Source of the DNA: Chromobacterium piscinae
Lineage (GTDB): Bacteria; Pseudomonadota; Gammaproteobacteria; Burkholderiales; Chromobacteriaceae
Direction: 5' to 3'
Assembly: GCF_021129175.1 (NCBI RefSeq)
Contig: NZ_JAJOHV010000079.1
Span: 1-36,465, forward strand
DNA length: 36,465 nucleotides
Under the pieces are notes generated by a model. It was not told the origin of the DNA. It was given only the letters and a program-made list of their open reading frames with translations, and made no database searches. A program made the position numbers and the translations under genes. Position 1 is the stretch's first letter. Each line of letters starts with the position of its first letter. This document shows, in pieces, positions 6,634-13,788 of this stretch.

Positions 6634-8060
6634 CAACGCAGCATCAGTTTCAGCAGCCATTCCACCGCCGCTCCGTAGGGCGGACGCGTCAGCCAGGCGC
6701 CGGAAAAACGGCTCTGGCGGAATACCGGCTTGAGTTTGGAAAAGGTCAGGAAACCTTCGCGGCCATGGTAATGCCCCATGCCGGATGGCCCTACTCCGCC
6801 GAATGGCAGATCTTCCTGCACCACGTGCAACAGCGTGTCATTGATGCTGACGCCGCCGGAAATCGTCTCCTGCAGCACCCGGTCGATGCGCAATGGGTCG
6901 TCATCGAACAGATACAGCGCCAGCGGCCTCGGCCGGGCGTTCACATAAGCCAGCGCCTCGTCGAACTTGTCGTAGGCCACCACCGGCAGAATGGGGCCGA
7001 AGATTTCCTCCTGCATCAGCGCGCAATCCTCTGGACAGCGCTGCACCAGGGTCAACGGCAGCTTGCGGACCGCGGCCAGTTCCTCGCCGGCCGGGTTGAT
7101 CTCGTCGATGCGGGCGCCGGCCTCGCGCGCGCCCTCCAGCCAGCCCTGCAAACGCTGATAATGCCTGTCGTTGACGATGGCGCTGTAATCGGGATTGTTC
7201 GCCAGGGTGGGGTAAGCGCGCTTGGCGGCCTCACGCACCTCGTCCAGCAGCAACGCGCAATCCTTGTCGTTGACCAACACGTAATCCGGCGCCACGCAGG
7301 TCTGGCCGGCGTTCATCATCTTGCCGGCGACGATGGCCTCCGCCGCGCGCTTGAGGTTGGCGCCGCGCGCCACCAGCGCCGGCGATTTTCCGCCCAGCTC
7401 CAGCGTCACCGGGGTCAGGTTTTCCGCAGCGGCGCGCATCACGTGGCGGCCCACCGTGGTGGAGCCGGTGAACAGCAGATGGTCGAACGGAAGCCGGACG
7501 AAAGCCTGGGCCAGCTCCGGCCCGCCATTCACCACCGCCAGCAGATCGTCGCCGAAATGCTGGCGAGCCAGCCGCTGCAGCAGCTCCCCGGTGGCCGGCG
7601 TGTATTCCGACATCTTCACCATGACCCGGTTGCCGGCCGCCAGCGCCGCGATGATCGGGCCGAAAGCCAGGAACAACGGGTAGTTCCACGGCACCACCAC
7701 GCCCACCACGCCCAGCGGCTGAGGATGCACGCTGGCACTCGCCGGCGCGAACCAGAGTGAAACGCCGCGCCGGCGCGGCTTCATCCAATTTTTCAGATGG
7801 CGGCGGGCATGGCGCACGCCCTCCAACGACGGGAACAGCTCGGCCAGTCGGGTTTCCACGCTGCTGCGCTGGCCGAAATCGCGGTTCACCGCGTCCACCA
7901 GCGCTTGGCGGTTTTCCTGGATCAGACGCTCCAGCGCGTTCAGCCATGACTTGCGGGTTTCCTGCGAGGGGCAAGGCGCGGCGAGAGTGACTCTCTTCAG
8001 TCGGGTAAAAGCGTCCAGCAGCGCGCTTTCTTCTTGTGTGGGTATCTTGATGGCATCCAT
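6633..8060 (-). CDS. Coniferyl-aldehyde-dehydrogenase-type ALDH
   Basis: A 475-residue NAD(P)-dependent aldehyde dehydrogenase. The start at 8060 (MDAIKIPTQE) has AAGGA upstream. Key residues are present: the asparagine of P-W-N-Y-P near 126, the glutamate of E-L-G-G-K-S-P at 221, and the catalytic cysteine of A-G-Q-T-C-V-A-P-D-Y at 255. The short length, the A-G-Q-T-C-V-A-P-D-Y motif and the C-terminal P-F-G-G-V-G-P-S-G-M-G-H-Y-H-G-x-x-G-F motif are those of class 3-like and coniferyl aldehyde dehydrogenases. The hydrophobic C-terminal tail may associate with the membrane. It probably oxidises the aldehyde made by the GMC enzyme of the same operon; the natural substrate could be an aromatic or a medium- to long-chain aldehyde. 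The first gene of the operon, it lies 100 bases after the AraC gene. Confidence 0.9.
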   Translation of the reverse strand: MDAIKIPTQEESALLDAFTRLKRVTLAAPCPSQETRKSWLNALERLIQENRQALVDAVNRDFGQRSSVETRLAELFPSLEGVRHARRHLKNWMKPRRRGVSLWFAPASASVHPQPLGVVGVVVPWNYPLFLAFGPIIAALAAGNRVMVKMSEYTPATGELLQRLARQHFGDDLLAVVNGGPELAQAFVRLPFDHLLFTGSTTVGRHVMRAAAENLTPVTLELGGKSPALVARGANLKRAAEAIVAGKMMNAGQTCVAPDYVLVNDKDCALLLDEVREAAKRAYPTLANNPDYSAIVNDRHYQRLQGWLEGAREAGARIDEINPAGEELAAVRKLPLTLVQRCPEDCALMQEEIFGPILPVVAYDKFDEALAYVNARPRPLALYLFDDDPLRIDRVLQETISGGVSINDTLLHVVQEDLPFGGVGPSGMGHYHGREGFLTFSKLKPVFRQSRFSGAWLTRPPYGAAVEWLLKLMLR

Positions 8061-8097
8061 AGTAATTATCCTTGTTGATACCAGCCAAACAAACGTT

Positions 8098-8113
8098 TAG
8101 AGCCCGTGCTCTA
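8098..8113. repeat. 16-bp inverted repeat upstream of the aldehyde dehydrogenase operon
   Basis: TAGAGC-N4-GCTCTA has perfect 6-bp arms and lies 38 bases upstream of the dehydrogenase start. It abuts an 8-bp palindrome AAACGTTT (8091-8098). It could be an operator or a short hairpin ending the AraC transcript; on the minus strand it is followed by AAACGTTTGTTTGG, which is only moderately T-rich. Confidence 0.4.
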
Positions 8114-8160
8114 GCCAAGATTAGCACCAGCCCGCCCTACTGTCACCATGCCCGCCAGCG

Positions 8161-9006
8161 TCAATCGGCCTCCTGGGATTGCCGCCATTCCCGCGGCCCC
8201 ATGCCGCATTGCGCCTTAAATGCCCGGGACAGCGCAGCCTCGCTGCCATAGCCAACATCGATCGCGATCGTCTTCAACTTCCGGCCCTGCCGCAACGCCT
8301 GCTGCGCCAGCCTGATGCGCCAACCTTGCAAATAAGCGCCGGGGGTGCAGCCGACAATGTCGCGGAAGCCGCCGGCGAAAACGCTGCGCGACATCCCCGC
8401 GATATCCGCCAACCCCTCCAGCGACCAGTCCCGAGCCGGCTGCTCATGCATCGCCGCCAGCGCTTTTTTCAGCTTGGGATGGGACATGCCGGCCAGCATG
8501 CCGCCGCGCGACTCGCCGGTTTCCATCAGGTACCGCAGCAACTGCACTAGCACCACCTCGAACAGCCGATCGACCACCACCTGCCGGCCGCAGTTGTCGC
8601 TGAAGGCTTCGTCGAACAGCATCGCCAGCACCGGTCCTGCGCCGGCAATGCTTTCCAGCGGCAAGCAGACAAACTCCGGCAACGCGGCCACGATGGGATT
8701 TTCTGCCCCGCCATCGAAATGCAGCTCCGCGCAGGCCAGATCGGCTCCGCCATGCTCATCCGAGACGAAACGGCGGGGCATGGGACGCGGATAAAACAAC
8801 AGGCTGGGAACATTCACATGCAGATCGGCCGATCGTCCGGCATGGATCACATCCACGGCCCCCGCCCTGACCAGATGCAGCTGCCCCCCATCGCCGGGCC
8901 GGGAAAAATCGGTGACGCCACACAAAGCACCGGAATGGAACATCCGCGCGCGAACCGGGAAGCGGCTCAACAACGCATCCAGGCGATCGACACATGCCTC
9001 AGCCAT
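8161..9006 (-). CDS. AraC family transcriptional regulator (cupin_6 type)
   Basis: A 281-residue regulator. The ATG at 9006 (MAEACVDRLDALLSRF) is preferred over an in-frame TTG six codons upstream because GAGAG lies at a suitable distance. Residues about 10-160 resemble the cupin_6 sensor domain (VDRLDALLSRFPVRARMFHSG). Residues about 180-280 carry the two AraC helix-turn-helix motifs (L-E-G-L-A-D-I-A-G-M-S-R-S-V-F and I-A-I-D-V-G-Y-G-S-E-A-A-L-S-R-A-F-K). The gene is divergent from the Ohr/OsmC and esterase pair, with 118 bases between the starts, and is upstream of, and codirectional with, the aldehyde dehydrogenase operon. It could control either set; relatives commonly control a neighbouring dehydrogenase, oxidoreductase or hydrolase gene. 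Confidence 0.85.
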   Translation of the reverse strand: MAEACVDRLDALLSRFPVRARMFHSGALCGVTDFSRPGDGGQLHLVRAGAVDVIHAGRSADLHVNVPSLLFYPRPMPRRFVSDEHGGADLACAELHFDGGAENPIVAALPEFVCLPLESIAGAGPVLAMLFDEAFSDNCGRQVVVDRLFEVVLVQLLRYLMETGESRGGMLAGMSHPKLKKALAAMHEQPARDWSLEGLADIAGMSRSVFAGGFRDIVGCTPGAYLQGWRIRLAQQALRQGRKLKTIAIDVGYGSEAALSRAFKAQCGMGPREWRQSQEAD

Positions 9007-9124
9007 TTCAAAACTCTCGATCAAATTTTTAGGATTTTATGCAGCTTATCGTATTTTCCATTGGCGTAAAGTGGTTCCAGCCAAATGGCTCAACGCAAAC
9101 CCGCCAAATCATCAGGAGCGCACC

Positions 9125-9550
9125 ATGTCGATTGAAAAGATTCTGTACCGCACCCAGGCCACCGTCAGCGGCGGCCGCGAAGGAAACGCCGAGTCCCCGG
9201 ACGGCGCGCTGAAAATCAAGCTGTCCACACCGCGCGAACTCGGCGGCGCCGGCGGCCACGGCACAAATCCCGAGCAGCTGTTCGCCGCCGGCTATGCCGC
9301 CTGCTTCCTGGGATCGATGAAGTTCGTCGCGGCCAAGCAAAAAATGACGCTGCCGGCAGAAGCCAGCGTGACCGCCGCGGTCGGCATCGGCGTCATCCCC
9401 AGCGGTTTCGGCATCGAAGCCGAGCTGCGGATCAGCCTGCCTGGCCTGGCGGTCGAGGACGCTCAGGCGCTGATCGAACAAGCTCATATCGTCTGCCCCT
9501 ACTCTCATGCCACCCACGGCAACATCGACGTGCGCCTGAGCCTCGTGTGA
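9125..9550 (+). CDS. ohr: Organic hydroperoxide resistance protein (Ohr/OsmC family)
   Basis: A 141-residue thiol peroxidase that reduces organic hydroperoxides in the cytoplasm with electrons from lipoylated proteins. The start at 9125 has AGGAG upstream. The two active cysteines are visible: Cys60 in G-Y-A-A-C-F-L-G-S-M and Cys124 in H-I-V-C-P-Y-S-H-A-T. The N-terminal L-Y-R-T-Q-A-T-V-S-G-G-R-E-G and N-P-E-Q-L-F-A-A-G-Y segments are the hallmark of Ohr rather than OsmC. In many bacteria ohr is controlled by the MarR regulator OhrR; none is present here, and the divergent gene is an AraC regulator. A secreted esterase gene follows 35 bases on and is probably cotranscribed. Confidence 0.93.
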   Translation: MSIEKILYRTQATVSGGREGNAESPDGALKIKLSTPRELGGAGGHGTNPEQLFAAGYAACFLGSMKFVAAKQKMTLPAEASVTAAVGIGVIPSGFGIEAELRISLPGLAVEDAQALIEQAHIVCPYSHATHGNIDVRLSLV

Positions 9551-9585
9551 ACCGCCTCTCGACAACCCAAACTCAAGGAATCGCC

Positions 9586-10599
9586 ATGAACCCGAAACTC
9601 AATATCATTGCCGCGGCCGCTTCCGCGCTGATCGCAGGCTCCGCGCTGGCCGCAGGCAGCCCCGGTGTCGAACGCCACACCCAAGCTTTCCTCGAGGCGC
9701 TGGCCAAAGGCGGCGGCCAGCCGCTGGAAACGCTGTCTCCCGCCGCGGCGCGCCAGGTTCTGGTCGGCGCGCAGCAGGGCGCCAAGCTGCCGCCGGTCGA
9801 TGTCAGCGAGAAAACCATCACCGCCAACGGCAAACCGTTGAAACTGACCATCGTGCGTCCAGTCGACGCCAAGGGCACCCTGCCCGCCTTCATGTTCTTC
9901 CATGGCGGAGGCTGGATTCTAGGCGACTACCCCACCCATGAGCGCCTGGTGCGCGACCTAGTGACGGAATCCGGTGCCGCGGCGGTGTTCGTCAACTACA
10001 CGCCGTCGCCCGAGGCGCGCTATCCGGTGGCAATCCATCAGGCCTATGGCGCGACCAAGTGGGTAGCCGAGCACGGCGATCAGATTCAGGTCGACGGCAA
10101 GCGCCTGGCAGTGGCGGGCAATAGCGTGGGCGGCAATATGGCGGCGGTGGTTGCCTTGATGGCTAAAGCCGAGGGCGGTCCCAAACTGCGCGCCCAGGTG
10201 TTGTTCTGGCCGGTAACCGACGCCAACTTCGAAAGCGCCTCCTATGGCAAGTTCGCCGATGGACACTTCCTGACCAAGCCGATGATGAAGTGGTTCTGGG
10301 ACGCCTACACCACCGATCCGCAGCAACGCCGCGAAATCTACGCCTCGCCGCTGCAGGCCGCGCCGCAACAGTTGCAGGGCTTGCCGCCCGCGCTGGTGCA
10401 AACGGCGGAGAAGGACGTGCTGCGCGACGAGGGCGAGGCTTACGCCCGCAAGCTGGACGCAGCCGGCGTCGATGTGGTGGCCACCCGCTATAACGGGATG
10501 ATCCACGATTTCGGCTTGCTCAATGCCTTGTCTGGCCTGCCCGCCACGCGCGCTGCCCTGCATCAGGCCGCCGAGGAGCTGAAGTCCCGTCTTCGCTAA
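9586..10599 (+). CDS. Exported alpha/beta hydrolase, HSL (hormone-sensitive lipase) family esterase
   Basis: A 337-residue carboxylesterase. The start at 9586 has AAGGA upstream and gives a clean signal peptide (MNPKLNIIAAAASALIAGSA then LAAGS), so the enzyme is probably periplasmic or secreted. The HSL oxyanion motif H-G-G-G-W lies at 106-110, the nucleophile at Ser180 in G-N-S-V-G-G, an acidic residue in the DVLRDEGEAYA region, and the catalytic histidine in M-I-H-D-F-G near the C-terminus. The HSL family hydrolyses short-chain esters. It follows ohr on the same strand. A hairpin with a short T tract about 10 bases after the stop probably ends the unit. Confidence 0.88.
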   Translation: MNPKLNIIAAAASALIAGSALAAGSPGVERHTQAFLEALAKGGGQPLETLSPAAARQVLVGAQQGAKLPPVDVSEKTITANGKPLKLTIVRPVDAKGTLPAFMFFHGGGWILGDYPTHERLVRDLVTESGAAAVFVNYTPSPEARYPVAIHQAYGATKWVAEHGDQIQVDGKRLAVAGNSVGGNMAAVVALMAKAEGGPKLRAQVLFWPVTDANFESASYGKFADGHFLTKPMMKWFWDAYTTDPQQRREIYASPLQAAPQQLQGLPPALVQTAEKDVLRDEGEAYARKLDAAGVDVVATRYNGMIHDFGLLNALSGLPATRAALHQAAEELKSRLR

Positions 10600-10607
10600 A
10601 CCACGCC

Positions 10608-10652
10608 GCCGCGCCCAAACCCAACCCGGTTTCGGCGCGGCACGCCTATTTT
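10608..10652 (+). terminator. Probable rho-independent terminator after the esterase gene
   Basis: GCCGCGCC(C)AAACC pairs with GGTTT(C)GGCGCGGC: two perfect arms of 8 and 5 bp with one C-C mismatch and a 6-base loop (10608-10641). The downstream sequence is ACGCCTATTTT. Confidence 0.65.
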
Positions 10653-10743
10653 CCGCAAAGTACCAAACATGCCGCGAATGCCGGGACATAGTATGATTCG
10701 CGGCACGATATCCCTTGTTTCGAACTTTCGCCCCGACCCCGAC

Positions 10744-11934
10744 ATGCTGATCGACTTCTTCTACGCGCTGCGCAACGCCGGCCTGCCGGTCACCCTGAAA
10801 GAATTCCTGCTGCTGCTGGAGGCGCTGCAACGCAACGTCGCCTTTGGCAACCTGGACGAATTCTACTATCTGTCGCGCGCGGCGCTGGTAAAGGACGAAA
10901 AGTACTTCGACCGCTTCGACCAAGTGTTCGGCCATCACTTCAAGGGCCTGGAGCTGAGCCTGGATGACCTGCAGCGCGCTATCCCCGAGGACTGGCTGCG
11001 CAAGCAGGCGGAGAAATATCTCAGCGAAGAAGAAAAGAAAAAGCTGCAGTCCATGGGCTGGGACAAGCTGATGGAGACGCTGCGCCAGCGATTGGAAGAA
11101 CAGAAGGAAAGGCATCAGGGCGGCAACAGGTGGATAGGCACCGGCGGCACCAGCCCCTTCGGTGCCTGGGGCTATAACCCTGAAGGCGTGCGCATCGGCC
11201 AGAATCAGTCCCGCCACCGCCGCGCGGTGAAGGTATGGGATCAGCGCGAGTTCCGCAATTTCGACGACAAGGCGGAATTGGGCACCCGCAACATCAAGCT
11301 GGCGCTGCGCCGCCTGCGCGAGTTCGCCCGCGACGGCGCTGAGGAAATCCTGGATCTGGACGCCACCATCGCCGCAACCGCGCGCAAAGGCGGCATGCTG
11401 GACCTGAAAATGCAGCGCGAGCAGCACAACAGCGTCAAGGTGCTGGTGCTGTTCGATGTGGGCGGGTCAATGGATGATCACATTCGCGAGTGCGAGGAGC
11501 TTTTTTCCGCGGTCAAGGCGGAATTCAAGCACCTGGAGTACTTCTATTTCCACAACTGCGTGTACGAATCGGTGTGGAAAGACAACAATCGCAGGCAAAG
11601 CCAGCGTTTCCCCACCTGGGATCTAATCCACACCTTTGGCCGCGACTACAAGCTGATCTTCGTCGGCGACGCCAGCATGAGCCCCTACGAAATCACCTTT
11701 CCCGGCGGCAGTGTCGAGCATATGAACGAAGAGTCCGGCGAAGTCTGGCTCAAACGGCTGCTGGAGCATTTCCGCCATGCGGCCTGGATCAACCCCCTGG
11801 CCGAAGATCACTGGAACTACACGCAATCGGTAGGCATGATCCGGCAGCTGATGGGCCAGAGAATGCACCAGATGACACTGTCCGGCCTGGATCAAGCAAT
11901 GCGGGATTTGAAAAAAACTGCCGCTCCCGCTTGA
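10744..11934 (+). CDS. CoxE-like VWA domain protein
   Basis: A 396-residue protein related to the CoxE-type von Willebrand factor A family. The start at 10744 (MLIDFFYALRNAGLPVT) begins the conserved part of the family; no clear ribosome-binding site is seen, and upstream ATGs at 10669 and 10693 are possible. The first 200 residues are charged and helical, with a glycine-rich G-G-T-S-P-F-G-A-W-G-Y loop. The VWA domain begins near 230, with the metal site V-L-F-D-V-G-G-S-M-D-D-H, where Gly replaces the first Ser of the usual DxSxS, as is usual in this branch. The C-terminal part holds I-F-V-G-D-A-S-M-S-P-Y-E-I. CoxE-like proteins usually work with a MoxR-type AAA ATPase in assembling or activating other proteins. 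No such ATPase gene is adjacent here. Confidence 0.85.
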   Translation: MLIDFFYALRNAGLPVTLKEFLLLLEALQRNVAFGNLDEFYYLSRAALVKDEKYFDRFDQVFGHHFKGLELSLDDLQRAIPEDWLRKQAEKYLSEEEKKKLQSMGWDKLMETLRQRLEEQKERHQGGNRWIGTGGTSPFGAWGYNPEGVRIGQNQSRHRRAVKVWDQREFRNFDDKAELGTRNIKLALRRLREFARDGAEEILDLDATIAATARKGGMLDLKMQREQHNSVKVLVLFDVGGSMDDHIRECEELFSAVKAEFKHLEYFYFHNCVYESVWKDNNRRQSQRFPTWDLIHTFGRDYKLIFVGDASMSPYEITFPGGSVEHMNEESGEVWLKRLLEHFRHAAWINPLAEDHWNYTQSVGMIRQLMGQRMHQMTLSGLDQAMRDLKKTAAPA

Positions 11935-12057
11935 AAATTTAACGTTGACTCACAACTTTTTCCTTGAGTCGGCAGCATGTTGTAGCCCAGAATGAAGTCA
12001 AGGGGCCACAACGCCAGTCCGAAACCGGCCTCAGATTCAGTTACGGGGAGTCATACC

Positions 12058-12192
12058 ATGCAAATCCTTCTTATCGCGGCCCTTGCCGTTGCGGTGGTCG
12101 CTGTCGCCAAATTGCTGGCTGCCCCGGTACAACAGCAAGCCAAGCTCGTGCCCATCCGCATTCGCGACGAGGAAACACGCCGTCGCCGCTGA
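12058..12192 (+). CDS. Small single-pass membrane protein, 44 residues
   Basis: I do not recognise this gene. It has a good start: ATG at 12058 with GGGGAG 8 bases upstream. It encodes a hydrophobic N-terminal helix (residues 2-22, leucine/alanine/valine-rich), a short Q-Q-Q-A-K-L linker and a strongly charged tail ending R-D-E-E-T-R-R-R-R. This shape is that of a small inner-membrane protein with a basic cytoplasmic tail. It sits between the VWA gene and the flagellin gene, and a convincing terminator begins 20 bases after its stop codon, which supports its being an expressed unit. Function unknown. Confidence 0.7.
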   Translation: MQILLIAALAVAVVAVAKLLAAPVQQQAKLVPIRIRDEETRRRR

Positions 12193-12212
12193 GATTCAGC
12201 CAGCCAAAGCCC

Positions 12213-12237
12213 AAGCGCGTCTAGAACGCGCTTTTTT
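12213..12237 (+). terminator. Rho-independent terminator after the small membrane-protein gene
   Basis: AAGCGCGT (12213-12220) pairs with ACGCGCTT (12226-12233) across a CTAGA loop and runs directly into a TTTTTT tract (12232-12237). It insulates the small gene from the flagellin gene downstream. Confidence 0.85.
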
Positions 12238-12291
12238 GTTGCCGCTCCGCCAAAGACGCTTCCATTGGACACAATCGTTAAGAAATGGCGC

Positions 12292-12320
12292 TTGCCCTCG
12301 CAAGTCTTTGTTTCTAAACT
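12292..12320 (+). promoter_or_regulatory. Candidate sigma-70-like promoter for the flagellin gene
   Basis: TTGCCC (12292-12297) is followed after exactly 17 bases by TAAACT (12315-12320), each hexamer matching four of six consensus bases. It would place the start of transcription near 12327, about 39 bases before the flagellin ATG. No convincing sigma-28 promoter (TAAA-N15-GCCGATAA) was seen. Confidence 0.4.
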
Positions 12321-12365
12321 AGATGGGCATCATTGCATTCAATAGATTCGCGACGGAGAAACACC

Positions 12366-13223
12366 ATGGCGCTGACTGTCAACACCAACTCGGCCTCGCT
12401 GGCCGGACAGTACCAGCTGAACAAGACCCAGCAGGCCACCAAACAGGTGCTCGCCCAGCTGAGTTCGGGGTCAAAGCTGAACAGCGCGGCCGACAACGCC
12501 GCTAATCTGGCCATCGCCCAGCAACTGCAAGCGCAGATCAACGGTGGCAATCAGGCGATCAACAACACTAATGACGGCGTGTCGATGCTGCAAACCGCCG
12601 ACTCGGCGTTGAGCCAGCTGCAAGACAACACCCAACAAATCCAGACACTGGCGATCCAGGCCGGCAACGGCGCACTGAGCGCGAGCAACCGCCAAGCTTT
12701 GCAGCAACAGGTGGACCAGCTGACCCAAAGCAATTCGCAGATCATCCAGAGCACGCAATTCAACGGCACCCAGTTGCTGAATAACAGCAACTCCAGCACA
12801 TTCCAGGTCGGCCCCAACGGCACCAGCAGCAACCAGGTCACGGTGCCGGGCATTGATCTGACCGTATCGCCGGCTAGCGGAGGTCTGAACGGCTACAATG
12901 CCAATCTGGCCGCGACCAACACCATAGACATCACCACGCAGGCCAATGCGCTGGCTGCCCAACAAAGCGCCGGCAACGATCTCAACGCCATCTCGTCGCA
13001 ACGCGCGACGCTGGGCGCGGCCAGCAACAGCTTTGACACGATAGTCAGCAATCTGCAGAACTCCACCCTGAACACCACAGCTGCGCAGAGCCGGATCAGC
13101 GACACAGACTTCGCCGCCGCGACCGCCCAGCTGACCGCGCAACAGATTCTCGGCCGCACCGGCGCCGCCACATTGGCGCAGGCGAATATCGCGCCGCAGG
13201 CAGCGCTATCCTTGCTTGGCTGA
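12366..13223 (+). CDS. Flagellin, short and charge-depleted
   Basis: A 285-residue flagellin with both conserved ends. The N-terminal D0/D1 part begins M-A-L-T-V-N-T-N-S-A-S-L and contains L-S-S-G-S-K-L-N-S-A-A-D-N-A-A. The C-terminal part contains S-R-I-S-D-T-D-F-A and ends L-A-Q-A-N-I-A-P-Q-A-A-L-S-L-L-G. The start at 12366 gives the canonical N-terminus. The middle is only a short Asn/Ser/Gly-rich stretch, so D2/D3 domains are essentially missing. There is no Glu, His, Cys or Trp, only about seven Lys plus Arg, and roughly a quarter of the residues are Gln or Asn. Usual conserved charged positions (the Arg of RLSSG, the Arg residues of QRVREL) are Gln here. No other flagellar gene is adjacent. 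It forms, or can add to, the flagellar filament; it may be a minor or alternative flagellin. Confidence 0.9.
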   Translation: MALTVNTNSASLAGQYQLNKTQQATKQVLAQLSSGSKLNSAADNAANLAIAQQLQAQINGGNQAINNTNDGVSMLQTADSALSQLQDNTQQIQTLAIQAGNGALSASNRQALQQQVDQLTQSNSQIIQSTQFNGTQLLNNSNSSTFQVGPNGTSSNQVTVPGIDLTVSPASGGLNGYNANLAATNTIDITTQANALAAQQSAGNDLNAISSQRATLGAASNSFDTIVSNLQNSTLNTTAAQSRISDTDFAAATAQLTAQQILGRTGAATLAQANIAPQAALSLLG

Positions 13224-13316
13224 GCAACTTTACGCAAAAGTTCCCTGCAATAAGATAAAAATAATTCCAAATCTCTCTTGTTTGCCGGCCTTTGATTCCA
13301 TTATCATCGACAGCTG

Positions 13317-13362
13317 AATCCCCCCGGGATTTGTCCATCGGGCACCGCAAGCGGTGCCCTTT
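13317..13362 (+). promoter_or_regulatory. Two tandem hairpins between flagellin and rnk
   Basis: The first dyad is AATCCC-CCC-GGGATT (13317-13331). The second is GGGCACCG-CAAG-CGGTGCCC (13340-13359), followed by TTTGTCC. The second hairpin is flanked by 9-base direct repeats TTTGTCCAT at 13330-13338 and 13360-13368. It lies 116 bases after the flagellin stop and only about 20 bases before the rnk start, so it may be the flagellin terminator or a leader structure of rnk. A weak promoter-like pair (TTTACG-N16-TAAGAT) lies at 13229-13256. Confidence 0.5.
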
Positions 13363-13383
13363 GTCCATTTGCAAGGAGCTCAC

Positions 13384-13788
13384 ATGTCGACCACGCCGGC
13401 AATCACCATTTCCTCCCTAGACTACGACAGGCTGTCCGTCCTGCTGGAGAGCTGCGAGCACGACCACCCGGTAGCAGGCCGCCTGGAAGACGAGCTGGAG
13501 CGCGCGGACGTCGTGGATCCGCAGGCCATGCCGTCGAATGTGGTAACCATGAACAGCTCCGTCCGCATTCGCCTGGGAGACGGGCAGGAAAAACTGCTGA
13601 CCCTGGTCTACCCCAAGGACGCGGACAGCGAACAGGGACGAATTTCGGTGTTGGCGCCAATCGGCGCGGCGCTGCTTGGACTCTCTGTCGGCCAGAGCAT
13701 GCAATGGCCCACCCCATCCGGGCATACCGAATTGAGCGTGCTGGAAATCACGTACCAACCCGAAGCCTCCGGGGAATACCACCGCTAG
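13384..13788 (+). CDS. rnk: Regulator of nucleoside diphosphate kinase, Rnk (GreA/GreB-like fold)
   Basis: A 134-residue Rnk-type protein. The start at 13384 has AAGGAG 5 bases upstream. The N-terminal helical part contains I-T-I-S-S-L-D-Y-D-R-L and E-L-E-R-A-D-V-V. The C-terminal GreA/GreB-like domain contains P-S-N-V-V-T-M-N-S-S-V-R, L-V-Y-P-K-D-A-D and I-S-V-L-A-P-I-G-A-A-L-L-G-L. Rnk binds RNA polymerase but lacks the long Gre coiled coil; in Escherichia and Pseudomonas its level affects nucleoside diphosphate kinase and alginate synthesis. It stands alone here, with two hairpins just upstream. Confidence 0.9.
   Translation: MSTTPAITISSLDYDRLSVLLESCEHDHPVAGRLEDELERADVVDPQAMPSNVVTMNSSVRIRLGDGQEKLLTLVYPKDADSEQGRISVLAPIGAALLGLSVGQSMQWPTPSGHTELSVLEITYQPEASGEYHR

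Noticed and set aside
12289-12305. Sigma-54 type GG/GC element (TGGCGCTTGCCCTCGC) upstream of flagellin
   Set aside because: The GG and GC doublets are separated by 11 bases where 10 are required.
12315-12341. Sigma-28 promoter for the flagellin gene (TAAACTAG ... TGCATTCA)
   Set aside because: Only the TAAA part matches; the -10 box agrees with GCCGATAA at about half its positions and at the wrong spacing.
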